NCBI RefSeq assembly: GCF_014649335.1
Contig: NZ_BMSV01000001.1
Span: 682,001-746,000 of the forward strand
Direction of reading: 5' to 3'
Length of the DNA: 64,000 nt
From: Streptomyces roseolilacinus
GTDB taxonomy: Bacteria; Actinomycetota; Actinomycetes; Streptomycetales; Streptomycetaceae
This document shows positions 19,060 through 28,605 of the stretch, one piece after another (positions within the stretch are counted from its first letter, which is position 1; the number at the start of each line of letters is the position of its first letter). The notes under the pieces are model-generated. The model saw nothing but the letters and a program-made list of their open reading frames with translations. It made no database searches and was not told the origin of the DNA. A program made the translations under genes and the position numbers.

Positions 19060-19578
19060 TTAGCGCTTGCTGTACTGCGGCGCCTTGCGGGCCTTCTTCA
19101 GACCGGCCTTCTTCCGCTCGACCGCGCGGTCGTCGCGGCTCAGGAAGCCGGCCTTCTTCAGCGGGGCGCGGTTGTTGTCCACGTCCGCCTCGTTCAGGGC
19201 GCGGGCCACGCCGAGGCGCAGGGCGCCGGCCTGGCCGGAGACGCCGCCACCCGCGATGCGGGCGATGACGTCGTAGCGGCCCTCGAGCTCGAGCACCTTG
19301 AAGGGCTCGTTGACTTCCTGCTGGTGCACCTTGTTCGGGAAGTAGTCCTCGAGGGTGCGACCGTTGATCTTCCACTTGCCGGTGCCCGGGACGATCCGGA
19401 CGCGGGCGATGGCGTTCTTGCGGCGGCCCAGGCCGGCGGCCGGCTGCGGCTCGCCGAAGCGGGAGGCCAGGGACTCCGAGGTGTACTCGCCCTCGACGGG
19501 GACCTCGGACTCGAAGGTGGTGACCTCGGCGTAGGTCTCCTCGCCCTCGATGGGGTTCTCAACAGTGGTCTCGGCCAC
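19060..19578 (-). CDS. rpsI: 30S ribosomal protein S9
   Basis: Small-subunit protein whose C-terminal tail reaches the P-site tRNA. 172 residues: an actinobacterial acidic N-terminal extension (~45 residues) and then the S9 core [19 protein letters not shown], ending in the basic [12 protein letters not shown] tail. GTG start with GAGGAG upstream. Forms the usual two-gene operon with rplM (41 bp gap). Confidence 0.98.
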   Translation of the reverse strand: MAETTVENPIEGEETYAEVTTFESEVPVEGEYTSESLASRFGEPQPAAGLGRRKNAIARVRIVPGTGKWKINGRTLEDYFPNKVHQQEVNEPFKVLELEGRYDVIARIAGGGVSGQAGALRLGVARALNEADVDNNRAPLKKAGFLSRDDRAVERKKAGLKKARKAPQYSKR

Positions 19579-19619
19579 GATGCTCCTCAGATTCTTTTCG
19601 TCTTAGGGGGTGGCCGGAC

Positions 19620-20063
19620 TTACTGCGCGACCTGGGTGATCTCGAACGGAACCGGCTGCTGGGCAGCGTGCGGGTGGTTCTCGCCCGCGTAGACCTTCAG
19701 CTTCGAGAGCATCTGACGGCCGAGGGAGTTCTTGGGGAGCATGCCCTTGACGGCCTTCTCCACGGCCTTCTCGGGGTTGTTCGCGAGAAGGTCGTCGTAG
19801 CGGACCGAACGCAGACCACCCGGGTAGCCGGAGTGGCGGTAGGCCATCTTCTGGGTCCGCTTGTTGCCGGACAGGTGCACCTTGTCGGCGTTGATGATGA
19901 TGACGAAGTCACCAGCGTCGACGTGCGGCGCGTAGATCGGCTTGTGCTTGCCCCGGAGGAGCGTGGCGGCGGTGGTGGCCAGGCGACCCAGGACGACGTC
20001 CTGGGCGTCAATGACGTGCCACTGGCGAGTGACATCGCCGGGCTTGGGGCTGTACGTACGCAC
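19620..20063 (-). CDS. rplM: 50S ribosomal protein L13
   Basis: Early-assembly large-subunit protein. 147 residues with GTG start: [37 protein letters not shown] and the L13 signature region [19 protein letters not shown]. First gene of rplM-rpsI; a good promoter lies about 180 nt upstream. Confidence 0.98.
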   Translation of the reverse strand: MRTYSPKPGDVTRQWHVIDAQDVVLGRLATTAATLLRGKHKPIYAPHVDAGDFVIIINADKVHLSGNKRTQKMAYRHSGYPGGLRSVRYDDLLANNPEKAVEKAVKGMLPKNSLGRQMLSKLKVYAGENHPHAAQQPVPFEITQVAQ

Positions 20064-20244
20064 GGTCGTAGCCTTCGCTTCTTCAGTGAGTGGGTCCTGT
20101 CAAGGCCACCACGGACGATCACGACAGCCATGACCACACGTCGGTGACGCAAACCGAGTGCAGGTCGCTGGTCATCGGCCCGGTGGACCGGCGTAACGGC
20201 CTCTCACGTGAGATCGAGCAAGCCAGTACGCATAACAAACCAGA

Positions 20245-20274
20245 AGAATACGCGGCGTCCCCCACCCGGGTCAA
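20245..20274 (-). promoter_or_regulatory. rplM-rpsI promoter
   Basis: On the minus strand TTGACC is followed 18 bp later by TATTCT. This is one of the best vegetative-promoter matches in the window, and predicts a 5' leader of about 175 nt before the rplM GTG. Confidence 0.75.
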
Positions 20275-20438
20275 AATGACTCCCCGCACCACCCCGCTCC
20301 CGAAGGACATACCCCCCGGAAACCACCCGCCGAACCACCGGCGCCGACCCGACCCGACCGGCCTTCTCGTGGATCCGGGAGGGCCGCGCTATGTGCGGGG
20401 TCGGGTCGATGGGAGGGGGGAGGGCGTCCCCCTGTAGC

Positions 20439-20564
20439 GCTCGTGGAGCCGAAGGGGCGCGCGGGTGTCGAGGCGGTGATCGCGCGCAGCGCCCCGAGGT
20501 ACGAGGGGCCGAGCACGTTCACCGCCTCGACACCCGCTCACAGCGCCCCGGAGGCGGAACGAGC
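20439..20564. repeat. Long inverted repeat downstream of the ABC-F gene
   Basis: Core arms of 19 bp (20461-20479 and 20519-20537, beginning GCGGGTGTCGAGGCGGTGA) are perfectly complementary with a 39-nt interior. Outer flanks of 22 nt pair imperfectly (16 of 22), and a small GCCCC/GGGGC stem lies inside. It begins 19 nt after the ABC-F stop codon, so it may act as a terminator or be a small mobile-element remnant. Confidence 0.8.
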
Positions 20565-20582
20565 CCAAAAAACAGCCCCCCC

Positions 20583-22214
20583 CTACCTCCTCCGCTCCAC
20601 CCGTCGCTCGTCCCACACCGGTTCCGCCGTCTCCCGTACGACGCCGTCCGACCCGAAGACCAGGTACCGGTCGAAGGACCGCGCGAACCACCGGTCGTGC
20701 GTCACGGCCAGCACCGTGCCCTCGTACGCCTCGAGACCGGTCTGGAGGGCTTCCGCGGACTCCAGGTCCAGGTTGTCCGTCGGCTCGTCCAGCAGCAGCG
20801 CCGTGGCTCCCGACAGTTCCAGGAGCAGGATCTGGAACCGTGCCTGCTGTCCGCCCGAGAGCCGCCCGAACGACTGGTCGCCCTGCTTCTCCAGCTCGTA
20901 CCGCCGCAGTACCGACATCGCGCCGCCCCGGTCCTTGGCGTGCTCGGTCCACAGGATGTCGACGAGTGTCCGCCCCTCCAGTTCGGGGTGGGCGTGGGTC
21001 TGTGCGAAGTGGCCGGGCACGACCCGCGCGCCCAGTTTCCACGCGCCGGTGTGCGCGACCGACGGGTCGCCCGCCAGGAGCCGCAGGAAGTGCGACTTCC
21101 CGGACCCGTTCGACCCGAGGACGGCGACCCGTTCGCCGTAGAAGACCTCCAGGTCGAACGGGCTCATCAGCCCGGTCAGCTCCAGTCCCCGGCACTCGAC
21201 CGCCCGCACTCCGGTCCGGCCGCCCCGCAGCCTCATCCGGATGTCCTGCTCGCGCGGTGGTTCCGGCGGCGGTCCGGCCTCCTCGAACTTCCGCAGCCGG
21301 GTCTGCGCGGCCTGGTAGCGGGAGGCCAGCCCGTCGTTGTACGCGGCCTTGTTCTTCAACGTGTTGACCAGTTGCTTGAGCTGGGCGTGCTTCTCCTCCC
21401 AGCGCCGCAGGAGCTCCTCGAACCGCGCGAACCGCTCCCGACGGGCCTGGTGGAAGGTCGCGAAGCCGTCTCCGTGCACCCACACGTCCGATCCGGCCGG
21501 GCCCGGCTCCACGGCGACGATCTTCTGCGCGGCCCGTGCCAGCAGCTCCCGGTCGTGCGACACGAACAGCACGGTCTTGCGGGTCTCGCCGAGCCGTTCC
21601 TCCAGCCACCGCTTGCCCGGTACGTCGAGGTAGTTGTCCGGCTCGTCGAGCAGCAGCACCTCCTCGGGGCCGCGCAGCAGCGCCTCCAGCACCAGCCGCT
21701 TCTGCTCCCCGCCGCTGAGGGTGCGCACCTGGCGGAACTGCGCCCGCTCGTAGGGGACGCCCAGCGCCGCCGTGGTGCACACGTCCCACAGCGTCTCCGC
21801 CTCGTAGCCGCGCGCCTCCGCCCAGTCGCTGAGCGCCTGCGCGTACCGCATCTGCGCGGCCTCGTCGTCGACCGTCATGATCAGGTGCTCGGCCTCGTCG
21901 ACCGCGGCCGCGGCCTCCCTGATCCGCCTCGGCGCCACCGACACGAGCAGGTCGCGCACGGTGCGGTCGTCCCGTACGGACCCCACGAACTGCGGCATCA
22001 CCCCGAGTCCGCCGCTCACCGTGACCGTCCCGCCGTGCGGCTGCGCCTCCCCCGCGATCAGTCTCAGCAGTGTCGTCTTGCCCGCGCCGTTCGGTCCGAC
22101 GAGCGCGACCACGGCGCCTTCCCCGACCCGGAACGACACATCACCGAGCAGGGCCCGCCCGTCCGGCAGGAAGTACTCGAGATGCGCGACCTCCACATGT
22201 CCCATGGACCGCAT
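20583..22214 (-). CDS. ABC-F family ATP-binding protein
   Basis: Duplicated-ATPase protein without membrane segments; ABC-F proteins act on the ribosome, either in translation rescue or antibiotic protection. 543 residues. Domain 1 (about 5-240): Walker A GPNGAGKTT, signature LSGGEQKRL, Walker B EEVLLLDEPDNYLD. A charged helical linker (about 245-325) follows. Domain 2 (about 330-530): Walker A GSNGSGKSH, signature LSGGQQARF, Walker B ATALLLDEPTDNLD. The second Walker A has His after GKS where Ser/Thr is usual. Starts at either of two ATGs three codons apart (MRSMGH). The gene is transcribed divergently from the membrane-anchored gene to its right. A resistance role is possible but unproven. 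Confidence 0.9.
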   Translation of the reverse strand: MRSMGHVEVAHLEYFLPDGRALLGDVSFRVGEGAVVALVGPNGAGKTTLLRLIAGEAQPHGGTVTVSGGLGVMPQFVGSVRDDRTVRDLLVSVAPRRIREAAAAVDEAEHLIMTVDDEAAQMRYAQALSDWAEARGYEAETLWDVCTTAALGVPYERAQFRQVRTLSGGEQKRLVLEALLRGPEEVLLLDEPDNYLDVPGKRWLEERLGETRKTVLFVSHDRELLARAAQKIVAVEPGPAGSDVWVHGDGFATFHQARRERFARFEELLRRWEEKHAQLKQLVNTLKNKAAYNDGLASRYQAAQTRLRKFEEAGPPPEPPREQDIRMRLRGGRTGVRAVECRGLELTGLMSPFDLEVFYGERVAVLGSNGSGKSHFLRLLAGDPSVAHTGAWKLGARVVPGHFAQTHAHPELEGRTLVDILWTEHAKDRGGAMSVLRRYELEKQGDQSFGRLSGGQQARFQILLLELSGATALLLDEPTDNLDLESAEALQTGLEAYEGTVLAVTHDRWFARSFDRYLVFGSDGVVRETAEPVWDERRVERRR

Positions 22215-22261
22215 TCTGGTCGCCGACCGGGCCCTGGCCCAACCGGATTAGGATGCGCGGC

Positions 22262-23281
22262 ATGAGCTTTGGGGGACCGCAGTGGCCGCAGGAGCCGCAC
22301 CAGCCGGGCAGCAGCTCCGGCCACGACCCGTACGGGGGGCAGCAGTACCCGGGGGGCGCGCCGCAGGGCACGCCGTACGACCAGGGCCGGACGCCCTACG
22401 GGCAGCAGCAGCCGTACGGGCAGCAGCCGGCCTCCCCGTTCGGCGACCGGGACGACGGCACTCCGGACTGGAGCGCGCTGGCGGAGGCGTCCGAGGCGCG
22501 GCAGCGCCGTAGGCGCTGGCTCGTCGCGGGCGGCGGCGTCCTCGCCACGGCCGTCGTGGCCACCCTCGTCGCCGTGGCGGTGGTCACCACCAACGGCGAC
22601 GCCCCGAACGACCGGGCCGGCGGCGCCACCGGCGACTCCGCCACGGCCCTCCCCGACGGCGCCGAGCTGCCGACCGGCGGGACCGGCCCGCAGCCGTCGT
22701 TCTCCTCCGTCGCCCCGCCGCCCCCGCCGGACCCCATGGACTTCCTGGCCACCGCCGCCAAGGACAAGGCCCCGCTGAGCGCGGAGAGCCTGTTCCCCGG
22801 CAGGAAGCTCACCTTCGGCGACCGCGTCTACACCAAGGGCGCCACCAGCTCCACGACGGACTGCGCGTCCGTCGGCAAGGACGGTCTGGGTTCGGTCCTG
22901 CGGAAGCACGACTGCACCCGCGTCATCCGCGCCACGTACGTGCGGGACGGCGTCGCCGTCACGGTCGGCGTCGCCCTCTTCGCCGACCAGTCCCAGGCCC
23001 TCAAGGCGAAGCAGGACGCCCGCGGCGGCGTCACCCCGCTCGTCGGCGGCGGCGTCGGCGACTTCTGCCGCGCCACGGTCTGCCTGCGCCGCTCGAACGC
23101 GCTGGGCCGCTACGCGTACTTCACGCAGGCCGGCTTCACCAGCGGCAAGAAGGTCACCACGTCCGACACGGCCGTCTTCAAGACCAGCGACGACCTGGGC
23201 TCCTTCACCTTCAACCAGATCTACGCGCGCGGCCGCGCCCAGGCGTCAGCAGCAGCCACCGCGCCCGCCGGGGGGCAGTGA
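22262..23281 (+). CDS. Membrane-anchored protein with Gln/Tyr/Gly-rich N-terminus
   Basis: 339 residues, not a named family I recognise. Cytoplasmic N-terminus rich in Gln, Pro, Gly and Tyr (repeats such as YGGQQYPGG and [10 protein letters not shown], about 1-60), one transmembrane helix (about 86-108), a Pro/Ser linker, then an extracellular domain (about 155-325) with four Cys that could form two disulfides. The layout is common in actinobacterial type II membrane proteins. The 3' end overlaps truA, on the opposite strand, by 36 bp. Confidence 0.8.
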   Translation: MSFGGPQWPQEPHQPGSSSGHDPYGGQQYPGGAPQGTPYDQGRTPYGQQQPYGQQPASPFGDRDDGTPDWSALAEASEARQRRRRWLVAGGGVLATAVVATLVAVAVVTTNGDAPNDRAGGATGDSATALPDGAELPTGGTGPQPSFSSVAPPPPPDPMDFLATAAKDKAPLSAESLFPGRKLTFGDRVYTKGATSSTTDCASVGKDGLGSVLRKHDCTRVIRATYVRDGVAVTVGVALFADQSQALKAKQDARGGVTPLVGGGVGDFCRATVCLRRSNALGRYAYFTQAGFTSGKKVTTSDTAVFKTSDDLGSFTFNQIYARGRAQASAAATAPAGGQ

Positions 23282-24109
23282 CCGCTTGTTGCGGGCCTCC
23301 CGGCTGCGGGCGGCCAGCAGCTCGTCCGCCGGGTAGCCGACCTCCTCCAGGGTGAGCCCGTGGGGCCGTACGACGTGCACGGCGGAGTCCCGCACGCCGG
23401 CGGCCAGCACCTTCCCCGGCCAGTCCACGGGCCGGTGCCCGTCGCCGACGAAGAGCATCGCGCCGACGAGGGAGCGCACCATGTTGTGGCAGAACGCGTC
23501 GGCCCGCACGGTCGCCTCCAGCACGCCGCCGGGCAGCCGCTCCCAGCGCAGCTCCTGGAGGGTGCGGATGGTGGTGGCCCCGTCGCGCTTCTTGCAGTAC
23601 GCGGCGAAGTCGTGCTCGCCCGTCAGCCGCTCGGCGGCGGCGTTCATGGCGTCCAGGTCGAGCGGCCAGTCGTGCCACAGGACGTGCCCGCGCAGCAGCG
23701 GGTCGACGCCGCCGGGGTTGTCGGTGACGCGGTACGCGTAGCGGCGCCAGATCGCGGAGAACCGCGCGTTGAAGCCGGCGGGCGCCTCCTCGACGCGCCA
23801 GATCCGCACGTCGTGCGCGAGCCGCCCGGCCAGCCGCCGCAGCAGCTTGTCGCGGTGCTCGGCCCACACCTCCTCGGGCAGGTCGACGTGGGCGACCTGG
23901 CCGCGGGCGTGCACCCCGGCGTCGGTGCGGCCGGCGACGGTCAGCTCGTACGTCCGCGTGGACCGCGTGACGGTACGCAGGGCGTCCTCGATCTCGCCCT
24001 GCACGGTGCGCCGCCCGCCGGCCTGCTTGGCCCACCCGTGGAAGTCCCTGCCGTCGTACGACAGGTCCAGCCTCACCCGTACGAACCCGGGCTCCACCTC
24101 ATCGCTCAC
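23246..24109 (-). CDS. truA: tRNA pseudouridine(38-40) synthase TruA
   Basis: Isomerises uridines 38-40 in the anticodon arm of many tRNAs. 287 residues: [17 protein letters not shown], the catalytic Asp in [17 protein letters not shown], and [14 protein letters not shown]. The C-terminal ~20 residues are a basic Gly-rich tail, partly encoded in the 36-bp overlap with the convergent gene. Lies downstream of rplQ, its usual partner, but beyond a terminator-like hairpin. Confidence 0.97.
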   Translation of the reverse strand: MSDEVEPGFVRVRLDLSYDGRDFHGWAKQAGGRRTVQGEIEDALRTVTRSTRTYELTVAGRTDAGVHARGQVAHVDLPEEVWAEHRDKLLRRLAGRLAHDVRIWRVEEAPAGFNARFSAIWRRYAYRVTDNPGGVDPLLRGHVLWHDWPLDLDAMNAAAERLTGEHDFAAYCKKRDGATTIRTLQELRWERLPGGVLEATVRADAFCHNMVRSLVGAMLFVGDGHRPVDWPGKVLAAGVRDSAVHVVRPHGLTLEEVGYPADELLAARSREARNKRSLPPGGRGGCC

Positions 24110-24142
24110 GCGAACGATCCTCTCAAACCTGGAACAACACGG

Positions 24143-24176
24143 GACGGGCCCGCCCCCCGTGGGGGGCGGACCCGTC
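24143..24176 (-). terminator. Terminator downstream of rplQ
   Basis: 16-bp stem with one mismatch and a 2-nt loop (arms beginning GACGGGCCCGCCCCCC), 25 nt past rplQ and 34 nt before truA. Confidence 0.75.
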
Positions 24177-24200
24177 CGTCAGCCGTGGCCGTCAGAACGC

Positions 24201-24677
24201 TCAGGCGTCCTTCGACTCCTCGGCCGGAGCCTCGGCGTCGTCGGCCTTCGTCTCCTCGGACTCCTTCACCGCGCGCTTGGTCGCGGCCTCGGCCTCGGCG
24301 ACGGTCGCCTTCTTGGCGATCTCACCCTCGACCAGCTCGATGACCGCCATCGGGGCGTTGTCGCCACGACGGTTGCCGATCTTGGTGATGCGGGTGTAGC
24401 CACCCGGGCGCTCGGCGTAGCGCGGGGCGATCTCGGTGAAGAGCGTGTGGACGATGCCCTTGTCCGTGATCGTCTGCAGCACCAGGCGACGGTTGTGGAT
24501 GTCGCCCTTCTTCGCCTTGGTGATCAGGCGCTCGGCGACCGGACGCAGGCGGCGGGCCTTGGCCTCGGTCGTGGTGATGCGGCCGTGCTCGAAGAGCGCC
24601 TTCGCGAGGTTCGCGAGGAGCAGCTTCTCGTGCGCGGCGCTGCCGCCCAGACGGGCACCCTTGGCGGGCTTCGGCAT
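24201..24677 (-). CDS. rplQ: 50S ribosomal protein L17
   Basis: 158 residues. The core is [25 protein letters not shown] to about residue 115, then an acidic Glu/Ala/Lys tail ([18 protein letters not shown]) typical of actinobacteria. The ATG was chosen for its AAGGAG site; an in-frame ATG eight codons upstream has none. Follows rpoA by 80 bp, the canonical alpha-operon order. Confidence 0.98.
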   Translation of the reverse strand: MPKPAKGARLGGSAAHEKLLLANLAKALFEHGRITTTEAKARRLRPVAERLITKAKKGDIHNRRLVLQTITDKGIVHTLFTEIAPRYAERPGGYTRITKIGNRRGDNAPMAVIELVEGEIAKKATVAEAEAATKRAVKESEETKADDAEAPAEESKDA

Positions 24678-24757
24678 GGTGTTTCTCCTTGTGATCTGCA
24701 CCGGCCGTACCAGGTACCGGTGTCAGGGCCCCGCGGGCGGATGCCCGCGGGCAGTTA

Positions 24758-25780
24758 TCAGTACTGCTCGGTCTCGACGAAGCCCGCGTCCGCGTCGTCG
24801 TCGGCGCCGAAGGCGTCGGCGGCGGCGGTCGGGTCGAATCCGGGCGGGCTGTCCTTGAGGGCCAGGCCCATGCCGGCCAGCTTCGCCTTGACCTCGTCGA
24901 TCGACTTCGCACCGAAGTTGCGGATGTCGAGCAGGTCGGCCTCGGAGCGGGCGACGAGCTCACCCACGGAGTGGATGCCCTCACGCTTGAGGCAGTTGTA
25001 GGAGCGGACCGTGAGCTCCAGCTCCTCGATCGGCAGCGCGAGGTCGGCGGCGAGGGCGGCGTCCGTCGGGGACGGGCCCATGTCGATGCCCTCGGCGTCG
25101 ATGTTCAGCTCGCGGGCGAGGCCGAACAGCTCGACCAGGGTCTTGCCGGCGGACGCCATGGCGTCGCGCGGGCGCATGGCCTGCTTGGTCTCGACGTCGA
25201 CGATGAGCTTGTCGAAGTCGGTGCGCTGCTCGACTCGGGTCGCCTCGACCTTGTAGGTGACCTTGAGGACCGGCGAGTAGATGGAGTCGACCGGGATGCG
25301 GCCGATCTCCTGGCCGACCTGCTTGTTCTGCACGGCGGAGACGTAGCCGCGACCGCGCTCGACGGTCAGCTCCATCTCCAGCTTGCCCTTGCCGTTGAGC
25401 GTGGCGAGCACCAGGTCGGGGTTGTGGACCTCGACACCGGCCGGCGGGGCGATGTCGGCGGCGGTCACGAGGCCCGGGCCCTGCTTGCGCAGGTACATGA
25501 CGACGGGCTCGTCGTGCTCGCTGGACACGACCAGCTGCTTGATGTTGAGGATGAGGTCGGTGACGTCCTCCTTGACGCCCGGCACGGTGGTGAACTCGTG
25601 CAGGACACCGTCGATGCGGATGGACGTGACGGCCGCACCCGGGATCGAGGAGAGGAGCGTACGGCGGAGGCTGTTGCCGAGCGTGTAGCCGAAGCCCGGC
25701 TCCAGCGGCTCGATGACGAACCGCGAGCGGTACTCGTCGACAACTTCTTCGGTCAGCGAGGGACGCTGAGCGATCAGCAT
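24758..25780 (-). CDS. rpoA: DNA-directed RNA polymerase subunit alpha
   Basis: 340 residues. The N-terminal dimerisation and assembly domain includes [32 protein letters not shown]. The C-terminal DNA- and activator-contact domain (about 250-315) has [45 protein letters not shown]. An acidic tail follows. Sits between rpsK and rplQ as expected. Confidence 0.99.
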   Translation of the reverse strand: MLIAQRPSLTEEVVDEYRSRFVIEPLEPGFGYTLGNSLRRTLLSSIPGAAVTSIRIDGVLHEFTTVPGVKEDVTDLILNIKQLVVSSEHDEPVVMYLRKQGPGLVTAADIAPPAGVEVHNPDLVLATLNGKGKLEMELTVERGRGYVSAVQNKQVGQEIGRIPVDSIYSPVLKVTYKVEATRVEQRTDFDKLIVDVETKQAMRPRDAMASAGKTLVELFGLARELNIDAEGIDMGPSPTDAALAADLALPIEELELTVRSYNCLKREGIHSVGELVARSEADLLDIRNFGAKSIDEVKAKLAGMGLALKDSPPGFDPTAAADAFGADDDADAGFVETEQY

Positions 25781-25903
25781 GGTCTTTGTCCTTCAGTCGT
25801 GGACGCCCGCTATTTGACGTCCTCGGATGGTGCAAGGGTACGGGCGGTACGCCCCCGAAGGGCCGTACCGCCCGGAAAACCTGCTACAGGCAGCAGCCGT
25901 GCG

Positions 25904-26308
25904 TCAGACGCGGCGGCGCTTGGGCGGGCGGCAGCCGTTGTGCGGGGTCGGCGTGACGTCCTGGATGGAGCCGACCTCGAGGCCGGTCGCCTGCAGGGAG
26001 CGGATCGCGGTCTCACGACCGGAGCCCGGGCCCTTGACGAAGACGTCGACCTTGCGCATGCCGTGCTCCTGCGCGCGGCGGGCGGCCGACTCGGCGGCCA
26101 TCTGCGCGGCGAACGGAGTCGACTTGCGGGAGCCCTTGAAGCCGACGTGGCCGGCGGAGGCCCAGGAGATCACGTTGCCGGACGGGTCCGTGATCGAGAC
26201 GATCGTGTTGTTGAACGTGCTCTTGATGTGCGCGTGGCCGTGAGCGACGTTCTTCTTTTCCTTGCGGCGCACCTTCTTGGCAGCGCCCTGACGTCCCTTG
26301 GGGGGCAT
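25904..26308 (-). CDS. rpsK: 30S ribosomal protein S11
   Basis: Platform protein at the mRNA exit. 134 residues with a basic N-terminal extension, the core [31 protein letters not shown] and the C-terminal signature [18 protein letters not shown]. Lies between rpsM and rpoA in the alpha operon. Confidence 0.98.
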   Translation of the reverse strand: MPPKGRQGAAKKVRRKEKKNVAHGHAHIKSTFNNTIVSITDPSGNVISWASAGHVGFKGSRKSTPFAAQMAAESAARRAQEHGMRKVDVFVKGPGSGRETAIRSLQATGLEVGSIQDVTPTPHNGCRPPKRRRV

Positions 26309-26373
26309 CTCTTATCTCCTACGGGAGGTGGTCGGTCCTACAGCGAAGACCGTGGACAGTCGTCCGCTGCGGA

Positions 26374-26754
26374 CTACTTCTTGCCCGGCTTCTTCTTACC
26401 GGCGATGGCGCGACGCGGGCCCTTGCGGGTGCGGGCGTTCGTGCTGGTGCGCTGACCGCGGACCGGCAGGCCACGGCGGTGACGCAGACCCTGGTACGTG
26501 CCGATCTCGACCTTGCGGCGGATGTCGGCCTGGATCTCGCGACGGAGGTCACCCTCGGTCTTGATGTTGCCGTCCACGTACTCGCGGATCTTGACCAGGT
26601 CCTCCTCGGACAGGTCACGAACGCGGGCGTTCGGGTTCACACCGGTGGCGGCGAGGGTCTCCTTCGCCAGGGTGCGGCCGATGCCGAAGACGTAGGTGAG
26701 TGCGACCTCCACGCGCTTGTCGCGCGGGATGTCAACACCGGAAACGCGTGCCAT
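26374..26754 (-). CDS. rpsM: 30S ribosomal protein S13
   Basis: Head protein contacting the P-site tRNA and the L5 bridge. 126 residues: [26 protein letters not shown], the signature [23 protein letters not shown] and a Lys-rich tail (AGKKKPGKK). 190 bp after rpmJ. Confidence 0.98.
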   Translation of the reverse strand: MARVSGVDIPRDKRVEVALTYVFGIGRTLAKETLAATGVNPNARVRDLSEEDLVKIREYVDGNIKTEGDLRREIQADIRRKVEIGTYQGLRHRRGLPVRGQRTSTNARTRKGPRRAIAGKKKPGKK

Positions 26755-26944
26755 TCACTGGCTCCTGTGTGTTCGGGGGTCTTCCGCAATGCCGTTTCCT
26801 GGCCGCCGTACGAGGTACGGACCAGGTCCCCGGCCCCCGCCGGAGGTGTCGCCAGCCGGAACGGCCCGACGGGCACTGCGTATGTACGAATTACTTGCGT
26901 CGCGCGTGAACTGCGAGGTGCAGGTAGGTGTAGGTCGGCGTGCG

Positions 26945-27058
26945 TCAGCCCTGGCGCTGCTTGTGGCGCAGGTTGTCGCAGATGACCATGACCCGGCCGT
27001 GACGGCGGATCACCTTGCACTTGTCGCAGATCTTCTTGACGCTCGGCTTGACCTTCAT
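26945..27058 (-). CDS. rpmJ: 50S ribosomal protein L36
   Basis: 37 residues, [20 protein letters not shown] onward, with the zinc-binding set CDKC, C and H (C+ type). Its position between infA and rpsM is the standard alpha-operon order. Confidence 0.97.
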   Translation of the reverse strand: MKVKPSVKKICDKCKVIRRHGRVMVICDNLRHKQRQG

Positions 27059-27116
27059 GGGATGTGAGGTTCTCCGGGTCAGTGCCAGCACCCCGGCGAA
27101 GGGGCGCGGACAAGAT

Positions 27117-27338
27117 CTACTTGTAGCGGTAGACGATCCGGCCACGCGTCAGGTCGTACGGAGAGAGCTCCACGACGACCCGGTCATCCGGGAGGATACG
27201 GATGTAGTGCATCCGCATCTTGCCGCTGATGTGCGCGAGGACCTTGTGACCGTTCTGGAGCTCCACCTTGAACATGGCGTTCGGCAGGGACTCGATCACG
27301 GTGCCCTCAATCTCGATGGCACCTTGCTTCTTGGCCAC
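27117..27338 (-). CDS. infA: Translation initiation factor IF-1
   Basis: 73-residue OB-fold protein that occupies the ribosomal A site in initiation: [42 protein letters not shown] region and [12 protein letters not shown] at the end. First gene of the infA-rpmJ-rpsM-rpsK-rpoA-rplQ unit, with a promoter about 85 bp upstream. Confidence 0.98.
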   Translation of the reverse strand: MAKKQGAIEIEGTVIESLPNAMFKVELQNGHKVLAHISGKMRMHYIRILPDDRVVVELSPYDLTRGRIVYRYK

Positions 27339-27418
27339 GCTTCGCCCTTCGAATCGGCTACCTTGATCGACTTTCGCTGCCGCGTGCGGGCACGCTGGTA
27401 CACGAGAGCCGACGCATC

Positions 27419-27448
27419 AGTCTACGCGAGGCCCTACGAAAAGACGAA
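27419..27448 (-). promoter_or_regulatory. Candidate infA promoter
   Basis: Minus strand: TTCGTC, 18 bp, TAGACT. The -10 is good and the -35 weaker. Predicts a leader of about 75 nt. Confidence 0.5.
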
Positions 27449-27572
27449 TCCCCCAGCCTCCCCACCCCCCAAGATCCCTAAGCCCCGGCCGCCCGAGCGG
27501 TCTCGGGACCGTGTCGGACGGGGCCCGGGCGGGCGGGTCGGGGGGCGTCGGGCCGGGGGGCCGGGGCGGCCG

Positions 27573-28409
27573 TCAGGCCAGCGGGTCCGGGGCGGCCGTG
27601 ACGCCCAGCTCGGCGAGCTTCGCGCGGCCGCCGTCCGGGGCCGTCAGCACCAGGGGGCCGGCCTCCGTCAGCGCCACCGAGTGCTCCCAGTGGGAGGACC
27701 ACGTGCCGTCCGTCGTGATGACGGTCCAGTCGTCCTCCAGGACCTCCGTGCGCGGCGTGCCGAGGGACACCATCGGCTCGATCGCCAGGCAGAAGCCGGG
27801 CACCAGCTTCGGGCCCTTGCCGCGCTTGCGCGACACGTAGTTCAGCAGGTGCGGGTCCATGTGCATCTCGCTGCCGATGCCGTGGCCGCCGTAGTCCTCG
27901 ACGATGCCGTACTTGCCGCCGCCCGGCTTCGGCTGCCGGCGGATGTACGTCTCGATGGCGCGGGAGATGTCCACCAGCCGGTTGCCGTTCCTCATCGCGG
28001 CGATGCCGGCCCACATCGACTCCTCGGTCACCCGCGACAGCTCGATCAGCTCCGGCGCGTGCCCGGACCCGACGAACGCCGTGTACGCCGCGTCGCCGTG
28101 CCAGCCGTCGACGATGGCGCCCGCGTCGATCGAGATGATGTCGCCGTCCTTCAGGACGACGTCGTCGCTCGGGATGCCGTGGACCACGACCTCGTTCACC
28201 GAGGTGCAGATCGTCGCCGGGAACCCGCCGTACCCGAGGAAGTTCGACTTCGCCCCGTGCTCGGCGATCACCTTCCGCGCCGCCTCGTCCAGGTCCTTGG
28301 TGGTGGCGCCGGGCACGGCCACCTCGCGCGTGGCCGCGTGGATGGCCGCGACGACCAGCCCCGCCTCGCGCATCTTCGCGATCTGCTCCGGGGTCTTGAT
28401 CTGCACCAT
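27573..28409 (-). CDS. map: Type I methionine aminopeptidase
   Basis: Removes the N-terminal Met from new proteins; dinuclear metal enzyme. 278 residues. Metal ligands are visible in ISIDAGAIVDGWHGDAAYTAF (two Asp), YGGHGIGSEMH (His), AIEPMV (Glu) and SSHWEHSVALTE (Glu). The start has ATG at VQIKTPEQ. Lies between adk and infA, but a strong hairpin separates it from adk. Confidence 0.97.
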   Translation of the reverse strand: MVQIKTPEQIAKMREAGLVVAAIHAATREVAVPGATTKDLDEAARKVIAEHGAKSNFLGYGGFPATICTSVNEVVVHGIPSDDVVLKDGDIISIDAGAIVDGWHGDAAYTAFVGSGHAPELIELSRVTEESMWAGIAAMRNGNRLVDISRAIETYIRRQPKPGGGKYGIVEDYGGHGIGSEMHMDPHLLNYVSRKRGKGPKLVPGFCLAIEPMVSLGTPRTEVLEDDWTVITTDGTWSSHWEHSVALTEAGPLVLTAPDGGRAKLAELGVTAAPDPLA

Positions 28410-28490
28410 GACGGCAAACGCCTTTCTCGGACTTCTCGACGGTCGGGGGGAAGCTCTCGGTACAACGATACGGGCGGGCCCGCGCCAACG

Positions 28491-28531
28491 GCTTCGGCCG
28501 CGGCGCCCGGGAAGGGCGCCGCGGCCGAAGC
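28491..28531 (-). terminator. Strong hairpin between adk and map
   Basis: Perfect 18-bp stem (arms starting GCTTCGGCCGCGGCGCCC) with a GGGAA loop, 75 nt past the adk stop and 82 nt before map. It should end or attenuate the secY-adk transcript. Confidence 0.9.
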
Positions 28532-28605
28532 GCGGAACGTGCGTGGCGTCCTCCCGGTCGGGCGGGGCCCGGTCCCCGGGGGGGGTGTCGCAGGTCGGCG
28601 GTGAC

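Larger units (their letters stand above)
20064..20582. other. Intergenic region between rplM and the ABC-F gene
   Basis: About 520 bp without a supportable gene. The left part is the rplM 5' leader and promoter; the right part is a long hairpin-forming inverted repeat just past the ABC-F stop. A short minus-strand frame starting VNVLGPSYLGALRA lies inside the hairpin, but has no ribosome-binding site or codon support beyond GC bias. Confidence 0.6.

Noticed and set aside
20271..20522. Short minus-strand frame beginning VNVLGPSYLGALRA
   Set aside because: No ribosome-binding site; the first half lies in the long hairpin and the rest is low-complexity.
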